A stretch of DNA of 64,000 nucleotides from Bosea sp. 685 (GCF_031884435.1 NZ_CP134779.1:3224001-3288000); one strand, 5' to 3'. Positions 17,829-27,364 are shown, counted from the stretch's first letter. Made by a program: numbers and translations. Notes: generated by a model from the letters alone, not told the origin.

Positions 17829-19091
17829 ATGACCGAGCCCTTGAGCCTTGTTTCCACACATCCGGGCAAAGCCGTGCCCGGCGACTTTGAGGCGGCCGCC
17901 GCGCTGTTCCGGCCGATCTTCGCCCGGATCGCCGAAGGCGCCGTCGCGCGCGAACATGAGCGTCGCCTGCCTTTCGAGGAGGTCGCCTGGCTGAAGCAGC
18001 AGCGTTTCGGCGCCTTGCGCATTCCCGTAGAATTCGGCGGCTATGGGCTCGACCATGCCGGTTTCCTGCGCCTGCTGATCGAACTCGCCGCCGCCGATTC
18101 CAATGTCGCGCATCTGTTCCGCGGCCATATCGCCATCGTCGAGGACAGGCTCAGCGACGCCGATCCGCAGTCGCGTGCGATCTGGCTCGGCCGCTTCGGC
18201 CAGGGCGACATCATCGGCAACGCCTCGACCGAGCCCGACGGCGCCATTCTGGACAAGCGCTCGACCAGGCTCCACCAGGTCGATGGGCAGTGGCAGCTGA
18301 ACGGCACGAAGTTCTACACCACCGGCAGCATCTTCGCCGACTGGATCGACGTCTCGGCCCGCCGCAGTGACGAGGCCCATGTCTCGGCGCTGGCCGCGCG
18401 CCACCACCCCGGCATCACAATCAGCGACGATTGGGACGGTTTCGGCCAGAAGCTGACCGGCACCGGCACCGGCGTCTTCGCCAATGTCCCGGTCGAGCCG
18501 CATGCGATCAGGACACGCGAGGAGCGCGCGCCCTATCTCACCGCGATCTACCAGGTCGTGCTGCTCGCGACGCTTGCCGGCATCGCCCGCGCCATCGTCA
18601 CCGACACCGCAGCCCAGTTGCGCGCCCGGACGCGCGTCTACAGCCATGGCAACAGCGACCTCGCCAAGGACGATCCGCAATTGAAGCAGGTCGTCGGCGA
18701 GCTTGGCGCGGCCGCCTATGCCGCAGAGGCGCTGGTTCTGGCGACTGCGCCGGGCTTCGCCGCCGCGCAAGCCGCGACGGTGGGGGCCGATCGCGAAGCG
18801 GCGGTCGCTGCCGCCCAGGCGCTGGAGATCGAGGTCAACCAGGCGCAGGTCGCGATCGCCGACATCGTGCTGCGCTCCGCCTCGCGGCTGTTCGATGCGC
18901 TCGGCGCCTCGGCGGTGCGCCACGAAACCGCGCTCGACCGGCACTGGCGCAATGCCCGCACCATTCTCTCGCACAACCCCCTCGTCTACCGCGCCCGCAT
19001 CGTCGGCGACTATCTCGTCAACGGAAAGCTGCCCGACCGCGTCTGGAGCGTCGGCATCGCCGAGCGCCCCATCAAGGAAGCCGCCGAATGA
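17829..19091 (+). CDS. Acyl-CoA-dehydrogenase-fold flavin monooxygenase, SfnB/DszC-like
   Basis: A 420-residue protein of the acyl-CoA dehydrogenase fold. The sections ALRIPVEFGGYG, NASTEPDG and LNGTKFYTTGS, and the C-terminal helical bundle (LDRHWRNARTILSHNP), fit the SfnB/DszC branch, which oxidises sulfur compounds with reduced flavin, rather than true acyl-CoA dehydrogenases. The ATG at 17829 follows GAAGGA; an in-frame GTG at 17772 overlapping the permease stop is possible. The next gene overlaps by 4 bp and encodes an NtaA/DszA-like monooxygenase. This pairing with a transporter suggests an organosulfur (sulfone or sulfide) degradation operon; the substrate is inferred. Confidence 0.82.
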   Translation: MTEPLSLVSTHPGKAVPGDFEAAAALFRPIFARIAEGAVAREHERRLPFEEVAWLKQQRFGALRIPVEFGGYGLDHAGFLRLLIELAAADSNVAHLFRGHIAIVEDRLSDADPQSRAIWLGRFGQGDIIGNASTEPDGAILDKRSTRLHQVDGQWQLNGTKFYTTGSIFADWIDVSARRSDEAHVSALAARHHPGITISDDWDGFGQKLTGTGTGVFANVPVEPHAIRTREERAPYLTAIYQVVLLATLAGIARAIVTDTAAQLRARTRVYSHGNSDLAKDDPQLKQVVGELGAAAYAAEALVLATAPGFAAAQAATVGADREAAVAAAQALEIEVNQAQVAIADIVLRSASRLFDALGASAVRHETALDRHWRNARTILSHNPLVYRARIVGDYLVNGKLPDRVWSVGIAERPIKEAAE

Positions 19092-20476
19092 GCCAGGCCC
19101 GCAAGCAGATCCGGCTTAACGCGTTCGACATGAACTGCGTCGGGCATATTTCGCATGGCATGTGGACGCATCCACGCGACCGCTCGGCCCATTACACCGA
19201 CATCGCCTATTGGCAGCATCTGGCGCGCACGCTGGAGCGTGGCCTGTTCGACGGGCTCTTCATCGCCGACATCATCGGCCTCTACGACGTCTATAAGGGC
19301 GGGCCGGAGACGGCGCTGATCACCGGGGCGCAGACGCCGCTGAACGACCCGATCCTGCTCGCCCCGATCATGGCAGCGGTGACGGAGCATCTCGGCTTCG
19401 GCATCACCGTCAACCTGACCTATGAACAGCCCTATCTGTTCGCGCGACGCTTCTCGACGCTCGACCACCTGACCAAGGGCCGGATTGGCTGGAACATCGT
19501 CACCGGCTATCTCGACAGCGCCGCGCGCGGCCTCGGCCAGGACAAGCTCCAGAACCATGACGGGCGCTACGACGTCGCCGACGAGTTCATGGAGGTGGTC
19601 TACAAGCTCTGGGAAGGAAGCTGGGAGGATGACGCGGTGCTGCGCGACCGCGAGCGCCGGATCTTCACCGATCCCTCCAAGGTCCACCGCATCAGCCATC
19701 GCGGCCCGCATTATCAGGTCGACGGCATCCATCTCAGCGAGCCCTCGCCGCAGCGCACGCCCCTGCTCTACCAGGCGGGCTCCTCCGATCGCGGCCGGCG
19801 CTTCGCCGGCGAGCATGCCGAATGCGTCTTCGTCAACGGCCCGAGCCGGGCGATCACGCGCTCCGTGGTCGAGGACATCCGCCGCAAGGCAGTGGCGGCT
19901 GGGCGCAGGCCCGACGACGTCAAGGCCTTCGTCGGCGTGACCGTGATCGTCGCCCCGACCGAGGCCGAGGCGCAGGACCTCTTCGCCGAATATCGCGAGC
20001 ACGCCAGCGCGGACGGTGGCCTCGCCCATTTCTCGGCCTCGGTCGGGCTGGATTTCGCGGCTTACGACCCCGACGAGCCGATCAGCTTCGTCAAGAACGA
20101 CGCCAACAACTCCGCGCTGGAAGCGATCACCAAGCGCAGCCCAGACAAGGTCTGGACGGTGCGCGCATTGCGCGAGCAGATGAAGCTCGGCAGCCGCAAC
20201 CAGCCGATCGTCGGTAGCCCGTCCCAGGTCGCCGACCAGCTCGCCGCCTGGGTCGAGGAGGCCGATGTCGACGGCTTCAACCTGACCCGCACGGTCACGC
20301 CCGAAAGCGTCGAGGCCTTCGTCGACCTCGTGGTCCCGGAGCTGCAAGATCGAGGGCTCTACAAGACAGCCTATGAGGAGGGGCCGCTGCGGCAGAAGCT
20401 GTTTGGGGCGCCGCGCCTGCCCGACCGTCACCGCGCGGCCCAATTCCGCCGGAGCTGGCCCGCCGCCGCAGAGTGA
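19088..20476 (+). CDS. LLM-class flavin-dependent monooxygenase, NtaA/SnaA/DszA-like
   Basis: A 462-residue bacterial-luciferase-like TIM-barrel monooxygenase using FMNH2 supplied by a separate reductase. It starts MSQARKQIRLNAFDMNCVGH and has HPRDRSAHYTDIAYWQHLA, the flavin-site segment GRIGWNIVTGYLDSAARGLG, and TPLLYQAGSSDRGRRFAGEHAE cut as in the NtaA/DszA group. The length matches nitrilotriacetate and sulfone monooxygenases. The ATG overlaps the previous stop. No flavin reductase gene is present in the operon. The substrate may be a sulfone or an aminopolycarboxylate. Confidence 0.88.
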   Translation: MSQARKQIRLNAFDMNCVGHISHGMWTHPRDRSAHYTDIAYWQHLARTLERGLFDGLFIADIIGLYDVYKGGPETALITGAQTPLNDPILLAPIMAAVTEHLGFGITVNLTYEQPYLFARRFSTLDHLTKGRIGWNIVTGYLDSAARGLGQDKLQNHDGRYDVADEFMEVVYKLWEGSWEDDAVLRDRERRIFTDPSKVHRISHRGPHYQVDGIHLSEPSPQRTPLLYQAGSSDRGRRFAGEHAECVFVNGPSRAITRSVVEDIRRKAVAAGRRPDDVKAFVGVTVIVAPTEAEAQDLFAEYREHASADGGLAHFSASVGLDFAAYDPDEPISFVKNDANNSALEAITKRSPDKVWTVRALREQMKLGSRNQPIVGSPSQVADQLAAWVEEADVDGFNLTRTVTPESVEAFVDLVVPELQDRGLYKTAYEEGPLRQKLFGAPRLPDRHRAAQFRRSWPAAAE

Positions 20477-20651
20477 GGGCTGCCTAGATTCTCGGCAGTT
20501 CTTCCCCCTGCCGCCGCGATCGGAACAGGCTTCTCCCAGGCACGCCTTCGGCGCGCCCAGTGTCCCACCAACCCATCGGAATTTGCCAACACGTTTCGTT
20601 GACCCGCCACGCCCCGCCCCCGATGATCGGAGGACATAGGGAACAACCGCC

Positions 20652-21239
20652 ATGACAGTCCTCATCGTGCCCGGCCTCTACAATTCGGAGCCGGCACACT
20701 GGCAAAGCCGCTGGGAAACCGAGCTCGACCATGTCGAGCGTGTCGAGCAGCGCGATTGGGACGCGCCCGATCTCGACGAATGGATCGCGGCGCTTCGCGG
20801 CCATGTCGCGCGGCGCCCGGGCGCGATCCTCGTCGGCCACAGCCTCGGCGCGACGCTGATCGCCCATCTCGCCGCGCGCCATCCGGAACTGGCGATCGGC
20901 GGCGCGCTTCTGGTCGCCCCCGCCGATCCGGAACTGCGGATCTCACGCATTCGCGGCATCGCCTCGTTCGGGCCGCTGCCCGACGAGCCCTTCAGCTTCC
21001 CGGCCATCGTCGTCGCCAGCCGGACCGACCCCTATATGGCGCAGGACCGCGCCCATGTGATCGCCAATATGTGGGAGGCCGCCTTCGTCGATGCCGGCGA
21101 CGCAGGCCATATCAACGTCGCCAGCGGCCATGGCGGCTGGCCCGAGGGCCTGCGGCTCCTCGACCAGTTGCTGGTGCGCCGGCGCGCCTTGCAGGCGACG
21201 AGCGCCCTCAACACGACGCTGGCCTCGCGAAGCCATTAG
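20652..21239 (+). CDS. Alpha/beta hydrolase, RBBP9/YdeN family
   Basis: A 195-residue small serine hydrolase. The start MTVLIVPGLYNSEPAHWQSRWE is the RBBP9/YdeN signature. The nucleophile elbow is VGHSLGATL, the acidic residue lies in SRTDPYM, and the catalytic His is in DAGHINVASGHGGWPEG. The ATG at 20652 has GGAGG upstream. It is 175 bp after the monooxygenase and on the same strand, so it may be the last member of that operon. The substrate is unknown. Confidence 0.85.
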   Translation: MTVLIVPGLYNSEPAHWQSRWETELDHVERVEQRDWDAPDLDEWIAALRGHVARRPGAILVGHSLGATLIAHLAARHPELAIGGALLVAPADPELRISRIRGIASFGPLPDEPFSFPAIVVASRTDPYMAQDRAHVIANMWEAAFVDAGDAGHINVASGHGGWPEGLRLLDQLLVRRRALQATSALNTTLASRSH

Positions 21240-21270
21240 GCTGGGTGGCTGGCCACAGAACCATCATAGG

Positions 21271-21400
21271 GCGTCATTCTCGGGCTTGGCCCGAGAATCT
21301 GATGACCAGAGCGCGCTGGTTTACGAGATGGTCGGGTCAAGCCCGACCATGACGCGCTTCGGATCCCGGGACGACCTTCGGTCGCCCAGGATGACGCAGT
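21271..21400. repeat. Intergenic element with serial hairpins (CGTCATTCTCGGGC type)
   Basis: Between convergent genes. It contains stem ATTCTCGGGC/GCCCGAGAAT (21276-21298, loop TTG) and stem ATGGTCGGG/CCCGACCAT (21328-21350), followed by a partly inverted end, CGCCCAGGATGACGC, that mirrors the starting GCGTCATTCTCGGG. This is a recognisable repetitive element of Hyphomicrobiales intergenic DNA and may serve as a bidirectional transcript end. Confidence 0.7.
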
Positions 21401-21424
21401 GGTTCCGAGCACAGCTGACGCGCC

Positions 21425-22351
21425 CTAATAGCCGCGCTGTCGATCGATCAGGCCGATCGGATCCTTGCCGGCTCGCAGTAAATCGAGATTCCTCAGGATG
21501 ACCTCCACTGAGGTGCCCGGCTGCGCCGAGCTCGCGATATGCGGCGTCAGCAGGATGCGCGGATGCGTCCACATCGGGTGATCGGGCGGCAGCGGCTCGG
21601 GGTCGGTGACGTCGAGCACCGCGCCGGAAATCTGCCCGCTATCCAGGGCCGCCAGCAAGGCGTCCTGATCGAGATGCCCGCCGCGCCCGACATTCACGAG
21701 CATGGCGCCGCGCGGCAGCTTGGCGAAGAGCTCGCTATTCAGGATGCCCTGGGTCTCCGCCGTCAATGGCAGGAGGCAGACCAGGATATCGCTGCGACCG
21801 AGGAAAGCATCGAACTCACCCTCCCCGGAAAAGGTCTCGATGCCTTCGATCTCATGCCGCGACCGGCTCCAGCCGGCGACCTTGAAGCCGGCATAAGCCA
21901 GTTTCTTGCACGCCAGACTGCCGAGCTGGCCAAGCCCGAGTACGCCTACGCGCCTTGTCCCCGCCGTCGCCGATGACAGCGGGTTCCAGAGCCCGCGCTG
22001 CTGCTGGTCCATATGGGTCAGGACATCGCAATGCAGGGACAGCACCGCCGTCGTGACGAACTCGGACATGATCTGCGGCACGCTCGGGTCGAGCATCCTG
22101 ACGACCTTGACGTTTGGCGGCACCAGATCGAGGTTCAACTGGTCGACGCCGGCGCCGACCGAGAACAGCACTTCGAGATTGGGGTAGCCGGTCGCGATGT
22201 CGTCGGGCGGCAGCCAGACCGCCATGTATTTGACCAGCGCGGGATCGCCGACATCCGGCCAGATCCGGAACGGCAGATCGGGCTCGCGCTCCTCGAAGAC
22301 GGCCTTCCAGTGATTGCCGCGCACAGCTTCGGACTTGTACAGAAAGATCAT
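21425..22351 (-). CDS. D-2-hydroxyacid dehydrogenase, GhrA-like glyoxylate/hydroxypyruvate reductase
   Basis: A 308-residue NAD(P)H-dependent reductase. The GhrA-type start MIFLYKSEAVRGNHWKAVF is followed by the Rossmann motif RVGVLGLGQLGSLACKKLA. The catalytic Arg is in VNVGRGGHLD, the Glu in VTDPEPLPPDHP, and the His in LTPHIASSAQPG. The ATG at 22351 is preceded by GAGGAAAACT. It is monocistronic. It would reduce glyoxylate or another 2-oxo acid, which fits the 2-oxo-acid-producing enzymes in the surrounding clusters, though that link is inference. Confidence 0.9.
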   Translation of the reverse strand: MIFLYKSEAVRGNHWKAVFEEREPDLPFRIWPDVGDPALVKYMAVWLPPDDIATGYPNLEVLFSVGAGVDQLNLDLVPPNVKVVRMLDPSVPQIMSEFVTTAVLSLHCDVLTHMDQQQRGLWNPLSSATAGTRRVGVLGLGQLGSLACKKLAYAGFKVAGWSRSRHEIEGIETFSGEGEFDAFLGRSDILVCLLPLTAETQGILNSELFAKLPRGAMLVNVGRGGHLDQDALLAALDSGQISGAVLDVTDPEPLPPDHPMWTHPRILLTPHIASSAQPGTSVEVILRNLDLLRAGKDPIGLIDRQRGY

Positions 22352-22462
22352 AGTTTTCCTCGCGCTACGGTGTGTTCCTAGCGTCCCGGAAAGGCTCTGT
22401 CTTGTATGCAATGATGGTCCGGGACCGGTCTTACGAAAAGGCCCCCCTCTCCAGCGGCAGCT

Positions 22463-23611
22463 TCAGCAGCGGCGCAGATCGGCCAGGCTGCGCGCGCCGA
22501 GCATGCCCATCGTCACATTGAGTTCATGGGTCAGGAGATCGAGGACGCGCTCTGCCCCATCAGCACCCCCGATCGCGACACCATAGAGCGTCGCGCGGCC
22601 GATCAGGACGCCGCTTGCGCCCAGCGCAAGGAAGCGGGCGATGTCGGCGCCACGGCGCACGCCGCTATCGGCGAGGATCTCCATACGGCCCCCGATCGCC
22701 GCGACGATGGCGGGCAGGACCTCGGTCGGACCGGGCGCGCAGTCGAGATTGCGCGCGCCATGGTTCGAGACCACGATCGCATCGACGCCATGCGAGAGCG
22801 CGGTCAACGCATCGTCGACGCGCAAGATGCCCTTGAGGATGAGCTTGCCCTTCCAGCGCTGGCGCAGCAGGCGGACATCCTCCCAGGTCACGTCGGTGGC
22901 GAGCGTCAGCTCGTCGGAGAGCGAGGTCCGGCCGAGCTTGGTGCGGAATTCCTCGGGATAATGCGCATAGGTCGGCACGCCCGTGGCGAGCAGCGAACGC
23001 AGCATCACCGAGGCCGTCCAACGCGGATGCAGCATCAGGTCGATGCCGGCGCGCGCTGAGGCCTTGAGCGGAATGCCAAAACCGTTGCGCAGATTATATT
23101 CGCGGTTGGGCCCGACGGCAGTATCGACCGTCAGCACCAGCGTTTCCGCCCCTGCCGCCCAGGCGCGGTCGATGAGCGCCAGCGTGCGCTGCCGGTTCTT
23201 CCAGACATAGAGCTGGAACCAGAGCTTTGCGCCCGATTCCGCAGCGATGCGCTCGACCGAGGTGATCGACTGGGTCGAGACACAGAAAGGGATGCCGGCG
23301 CGCGCCGCAGCCTTGGCGAGCGCGATCTCGCCATCATGCCAGACCAGCCCTGCCATGGCCGTGGGCGCGATCACCAGCGGAAGCGGCTGCGATTGGCCGA
23401 GAATTTCCGCCTCGAGTGAGCGCTGCGACACGTCGACCAGCACCGAGGGCGCGAGCCGGATCGCATCGAGCTGTCGACGGTTGCCGGAGATCGAGAGCTC
23501 GTCCTCGCTGCCGCGGTCGATATATTCGAACAAGCCGCGTGGCAGGCGGCGCTTGGCGGCCCGGCGCACGTCTTCGACATTCAGAATATGGGCGAAGGCG
23601 GGCTTGGTCAT
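22463..23611 (-). CDS. FMN-dependent alpha-hydroxy-acid oxidase/dehydrogenase (LldD-like)
   Basis: A 382-residue TIM-barrel flavoprotein that oxidises an (S)-2-hydroxy acid to the 2-oxo acid. Seen are the N-terminal VEDVRRAAKRRLPRGLFEYIDRG, the substrate-site APTAMAGLVWHDGE, the catalytic His in IVVSNHGARNLD, the FMN-phosphate segment LADSGVRRGADIARFLALGA, and VLIGRATLYG. The ATG at 23611 overlaps the stop of the ornithine-cyclodeaminase-like gene (ATGA). The frame is open upstream but without similarity. It is the last gene of the operon starting with the binding protein at 28252. Confidence 0.92.
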   Translation of the reverse strand: MTKPAFAHILNVEDVRRAAKRRLPRGLFEYIDRGSEDELSISGNRRQLDAIRLAPSVLVDVSQRSLEAEILGQSQPLPLVIAPTAMAGLVWHDGEIALAKAAARAGIPFCVSTQSITSVERIAAESGAKLWFQLYVWKNRQRTLALIDRAWAAGAETLVLTVDTAVGPNREYNLRNGFGIPLKASARAGIDLMLHPRWTASVMLRSLLATGVPTYAHYPEEFRTKLGRTSLSDELTLATDVTWEDVRLLRQRWKGKLILKGILRVDDALTALSHGVDAIVVSNHGARNLDCAPGPTEVLPAIVAAIGGRMEILADSGVRRGADIARFLALGASGVLIGRATLYGVAIGGADGAERVLDLLTHELNVTMGMLGARSLADLRRC

Positions 23612-24576
23612 CGCGGCAATCTCAGGCCTATGCCCGCAATGCGCGCCCTGGCGACGACCAGATGCGCGAGCGCGAGATCGGCCAGGGCAAAGCCACGGAA
23701 GCAGAAAAAGGAGCGGCACCCGGCAGCCGTCGGATGCGGCGCATCAGCGAGCCCGACGAGATCGTGCTGAAAGCGGACGGTCGTCACCGGCTGGCCATCG
23801 ACATCATAGGGCGCGCTCGACTGGGCGAGGCTGTCGGTCACGAGCACATCGAAGGCAGGCAGCGTTTCAGGACGCCAGCTGCGGCCGATATCGACCGCCG
23901 AGGCGAAGGCGACCGGCTTCATCCTATTGGCATCGAGGAAGGGCCGCAGCCCCGGCGCGCCGGGCACCATCGAGATCACGATGTCGCTTTGTGCGAGCAG
24001 CAGATCCGCATCATCGACCACCACCGCGGTGAGGCCACGCCGGGAGGCGGCTTCGGCGAGGCTCTCGGCCGAGGCGCGGCTACGGCTGAACAGCAGCGCG
24101 GAGGTCAGGCTCGGAAAGAGATCGAGGAACGCCGCGAGATGAGCGTGCGCCTGCAGCCCACAGCCGACGAATCCGATCGTGCGCGGCGCCGGCGGAGCGA
24201 GCCTGGATGCCGCAGCCACCGACAAGGCAGCGGTGCGGATCAGCGTGATCTCGTCACCGTCGAGCACCGCGATCGGCGCGCCACTCGCATAATCGCTGAC
24301 GCAGATCAGCGCATTGATGCCCGGCACCGGACTCTTGGGTGGCACGGGCGCCATCGACACCCATTTCAGCGTGGCGATGGACTGCGCCTGGGAGGCGGCC
24401 GTCATCGCCTGAAAACCATGGCCGGGGCCGAGGCCGAGCGCGCTCTTCGGCAAGCTCTGGTTCAGCCCGGCGGCATGGTCGCGGAAGGCTTGCAATACGG
24501 CCTCGCGCGCCTCGCCGGGAGGGATGGCAAGCGCCTGGACATCGCCGCGCGAGAGATAGAGCAGCTCATTGCTCAT
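23608..24576 (-). CDS. Ornithine cyclodeaminase / mu-crystallin family protein
   Basis: A 322-residue NAD(P)-binding enzyme. The N-terminal part ends in MVSMAPVPPK-like WVSMAPVPPKSPVPGINALI, the substrate Lys region is ATLKWVSM, and the Rossmann motif is TIGFVGCGLQAHAHLAAFL. The family includes ornithine cyclodeaminases, ketimine reductases and alanine dehydrogenases. Next to a D-amino-acid-oxidase-like gene, a cyclic ketimine reductase role is attractive but unproven. The ATG at 24576 shares one base with the preceding stop and its own stop overlaps the next gene, so translation is coupled. Confidence 0.88.
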   Translation of the reverse strand: MSNELLYLSRGDVQALAIPPGEAREAVLQAFRDHAAGLNQSLPKSALGLGPGHGFQAMTAASQAQSIATLKWVSMAPVPPKSPVPGINALICVSDYASGAPIAVLDGDEITLIRTAALSVAAASRLAPPAPRTIGFVGCGLQAHAHLAAFLDLFPSLTSALLFSRSRASAESLAEAASRRGLTAVVVDDADLLLAQSDIVISMVPGAPGLRPFLDANRMKPVAFASAVDIGRSWRPETLPAFDVLVTDSLAQSSAPYDVDGQPVTTVRFQHDLVGLADAPHPTAAGCRSFFCFRGFALADLALAHLVVARARIAGIGLRLPR

Positions 24577-25850
24577 CAGCCGAACCTCTTTGCCGAATAA
24601 GGAGACGGATCGAAAGGCGGGGCCCGCCCGTCGATCAGCGCCGCGACCAGCTTCGCCGTGGCCGGAGCCTGGATCAGCCCGGTATGGGCATGGCCGAAGG
24701 CGTGGACCACATCGCGGCATGCAGAGGCCGCTCCGATACAGGGCAGCCCGTCCGGCGTCGAGGGGCGATGGCCCATCCAGCGGTCGATCTCGGCGCGCCC
24801 GAATTGCTCGGCGAGCGCGGGGAACATAGAGCGGGCGAAGCCGAGCAGGATATCGGCGCGGCGCCAATCCGGCGGCGTCGAGACGGCCGCGAGTTCGACC
24901 TGCCCGGCGAGCCTCAGGCCCTGCGGCGTGGAGACCACGCCCATCTTGCCGTCGGACGGCATCAGCCCGGCGGCGAGCTCCACACCCGGATCTGGGATCA
25001 CGACATGATAGCCGCGCTCCGAGATCAAAGGCACGGCGTCGCCGGCCTGGCGGGCGAGATCGCGCGAACCGATGCCGGCTGCGATCACGGCGCGGTCGCA
25101 GGCGACGGGACCGCAATCGGTCTCGACAGCGCTCAAGCGGCCACTGGTGATGCTGAAGCCTGTCGCGCGGGCGGTGACGCGCGTCGCTCCACGGTGCAGC
25201 GCCAATTCGGCCAGGGCCCGGCAATAGGCCCCGGGATCGGCGACCTGGCCGCCATCGTCGAGTCTTGCGCCGAAGCGATACGCTGCCCCGAGCTGCGGCA
25301 GCAGATGGCGCAGTTCATCTTCTTCGATCAGCGAGAAGCGCACGCCAAGCGCTGCGCGCATCTCCCATTCCAGGGCTTCCGCCAGGAACTCGGTGCGATC
25401 GCGATAGACGAAGATCAGCCCCTCCCTGCGGATCAGCTCCGGCACGCCGGCCTCCTGCGCCAAGGCGGCGTGGTCCGTGACCGTATCCTTGCAGAGCGGG
25501 TAGCGGGCGGCGACGCAGGCCTCGATCCGCGCCCAGCTGCGCCCGGCGAGGATGAAGCGCAGGAGCCAGCCGGCGATCCCGGGCAGATTACGCCAGCGGA
25601 TCACGAAGGGGCCGGTCGGGTCGAGCAGGAAGCCCGGGATCTTGCGCCAGAGGCCGGGAACGGAGATCGGCATGATCGAGGCCGGGCTGAGCCAGGTGCC
25701 GTTGCCATAGGACGCCGCCTGCCGGCCGCCCGGCTCGTCGGGTTCGATCAGAACAACCCTGTGCCCGCAGCGCTGGACCTCCAGCGCCGTGCAGAGGCCG
25801 ACGATACCGGCGCCGATAACGGCGACGGTCTGGGAGGTCTCGCGCGCCAT
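24576..25850 (-). CDS. FAD-dependent amino-acid oxidase/dehydrogenase, DadA-like
   Basis: A 424-residue DAO-superfamily flavoprotein, probably a membrane-associated D-amino acid (or imino acid) dehydrogenase giving a 2-oxo acid or imine plus ammonia. The FAD-binding motif is TVAVIGAGIVGLCTALEV. The DadA-type segment is AASYGNGTWLSPASIMP, and the C-terminal part has WMGHRPSTPDGLPCIGAA and HAFGHAHTGLIQAP. It lies 15 bp after the ATPase gene and overlaps the cyclodeaminase-like gene. The transporter upstream probably delivers its substrate. Confidence 0.9.
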   Translation of the reverse strand: MARETSQTVAVIGAGIVGLCTALEVQRCGHRVVLIEPDEPGGRQAASYGNGTWLSPASIMPISVPGLWRKIPGFLLDPTGPFVIRWRNLPGIAGWLLRFILAGRSWARIEACVAARYPLCKDTVTDHAALAQEAGVPELIRREGLIFVYRDRTEFLAEALEWEMRAALGVRFSLIEEDELRHLLPQLGAAYRFGARLDDGGQVADPGAYCRALAELALHRGATRVTARATGFSITSGRLSAVETDCGPVACDRAVIAAGIGSRDLARQAGDAVPLISERGYHVVIPDPGVELAAGLMPSDGKMGVVSTPQGLRLAGQVELAAVSTPPDWRRADILLGFARSMFPALAEQFGRAEIDRWMGHRPSTPDGLPCIGAASACRDVVHAFGHAHTGLIQAPATAKLVAALIDGRAPPFDPSPYSAKRFG

Positions 25851-25865
25851 CGCCCCCTGATCCGC

Positions 25866-26627
25866 TCAGCCGCGATTGTGGAAATGGCTGAGGAAGGCGC
25901 GGGTCGCGTCCTGCACCGGGTTCTCGATGACCTCGCGCGCCGGCCCCTCCTCGACGATCACGCCGTCGCGCATGAAGATGACGCGGTCGGCGACCTCGCG
26001 CGCAAAACCCATCTCATGGGTGACGATGATCATGGTCATGCCCTCGGCGGCGAGATCGCGCATCACGCCCAGGACCTCTCCGACGAGCTCGGGGTCGAGC
26101 GCCGAGGTCGCCTCGTCGAACAGCATCACCTCCGGCTCCATGGCGAGTGCGCGGGCAATCGCGACGCGCTGCTTCTGGCCGCCCGAGAGCTTGTTGGGGA
26201 AGGCATCGACCTTGTCGCTCAGGCCGACCTTGGCAAGCAGCCGGCGCGCCAGCGCCTGTGCCTCCGCCTTTGGCATGTTCTTCACCGAGAGCGGCCCCTC
26301 CATGACGTTCTGGAGGACGCTCATATGCGGGAACAGGTTGAAGTGCTGGAACACCATGCCGGTGTTGGAGCGGAAGCGGGCCTGCTCGCGCACGCCCGGG
26401 AGCTTCGAGCTGTCGCCGAAAGAGAAGCTGCTCTCGCCGATCCGGATCTTGCCGCCTTCGGGGATCACCAGCAGGTTCAGGCAGCGCAGCAGCGTCGACT
26501 TGCCCGAGCCGGAGGGGCCGATCAGCGCGACCACTGCGCCCGGCTCGACGGTGAGGTTGATGTCGCGCAGCACGGTCAGGGAGCCGAAGCTCTTGCGCAG
26601 GCCGGAGACCTCGATCTTGGGGTTCAT
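25866..26627 (-). CDS. Polar amino acid ABC transporter ATPase, GlnQ/HisP-like
   Basis: A 253-residue ABC ATPase. Walker A is [16 protein letters not shown], the Q-loop [19 protein letters not shown], the signature [19 protein letters not shown], Walker [15 protein letters not shown], and the H-loop [16 protein letters not shown]. The last motif is diagnostic of the polar amino acid subgroup. Walker B has DEATSAL rather than DEPTSAL, a common variant. It follows the permease gene by 10 bp. The operon has a single permease gene, so the membrane part is probably a homodimer. Confidence 0.95.
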   Translation of the reverse strand: MNPKIEVSGLRKSFGSLTVLRDINLTVEPGAVVALIGPSGSGKSTLLRCLNLLVIPEGGKIRIGESSFSFGDSSKLPGVREQARFRSNTGMVFQHFNLFPHMSVLQNVMEGPLSVKNMPKAEAQALARRLLAKVGLSDKVDAFPNKLSGGQKQRVAIARALAMEPEVMLFDEATSALDPELVGEVLGVMRDLAAEGMTMIIVTHEMGFAREVADRVIFMRDGVIVEEGPAREVIENPVQDATRAFLSHFHNRG

Positions 26628-26637
26628 CGTCCTGGCC

Positions 26638-27300
26638 TTAGTTGCTGTGCGCGAGTTGCTTTTCCGCGCGCTTGACGATCGCCGTCAGCGGCAGAAGCAC
26701 GACGACATAGATAGCTGCGATCAGGGTGTAGGTCTCGAGCGCGCGATAGGTGTCCATCGCCACGATCTGGCCCTGATAGAGCAGATCCGGCACTGCCAGC
26801 ACCGAGACCAGCGAGGTGTTCTTGAACTGGATGATCGACTGGTTCATCAGCGGCGGGATCATGCGCTTGATCGCCTGAGGCAGCACGATGCGGCGCATCA
26901 CGCGGGCCGGCGTCATCCCGAGCGCGAGGCCCGCTTCGCTCTGGCCCGGCTCGATCGAGACGATGCCGCCGCGGATCACCTCAGCGTAGAACGATCCGCC
27001 ATAGAGCGAGAGGGTCACGATCGCGGCGGGAAGCGCGTCGAGCTTAATGCCGGTCATGATCGGCAGGGCATAGTAGAACCACAGCAGCAGCACGAGCAGC
27101 GGCGTCAGCCGGAACATCTCGATATAGGCCCAGGAGAGCCAGCGCAGCACCGGCGAGCGCGAGATCTGGGCGATGCCTGCGACGAGCCCGACGGCCATGC
27201 CGAGGATGACGATCGCGATTGTCAATCCAATGGTCACCGCCGTCCCGGTCAGGAACAGCCAGCGATAGCCCCAGACGATGTCGAAATGCCACTGATACAT
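26638..27300 (-). CDS. Polar amino acid ABC transporter permease (HisM/GlnP-like)
   Basis: A 220-residue inner-membrane permease with about five membrane segments. It starts [19 protein letters not shown] and contains [19 protein letters not shown], the EAA-type segment [20 protein letters not shown], and [25 protein letters not shown], all typical of HAAT-family permeases. The ATG at 27300 has GGAGGAGGGACAG upstream. A hairpin separates it from the binding-protein gene. Confidence 0.94.
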   Translation of the reverse strand: MYQWHFDIVWGYRWLFLTGTAVTIGLTIAIVILGMAVGLVAGIAQISRSPVLRWLSWAYIEMFRLTPLLVLLLWFYYALPIMTGIKLDALPAAIVTLSLYGGSFYAEVIRGGIVSIEPGQSEAGLALGMTPARVMRRIVLPQAIKRMIPPLMNQSIIQFKNTSLVSVLAVPDLLYQGQIVAMDTYRALETYTLIAAIYVVVLLPLTAIVKRAEKQLAHSN

Positions 27301-27364
27301 TCTGTCCCTCCTCCGGGAGGTTATTGGCGCCGCGGCCTCAGTCAGGCAGAGACCGCGGCGCAAA

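Noticed and set aside
23608..24576. Assignment as a true ornithine cyclodeaminase in arginine metabolism
   Set aside because: The family is functionally mixed and there is no arginase or ornithine gene nearby; the context favours a ketimine or imino acid role, so only the family name is given.
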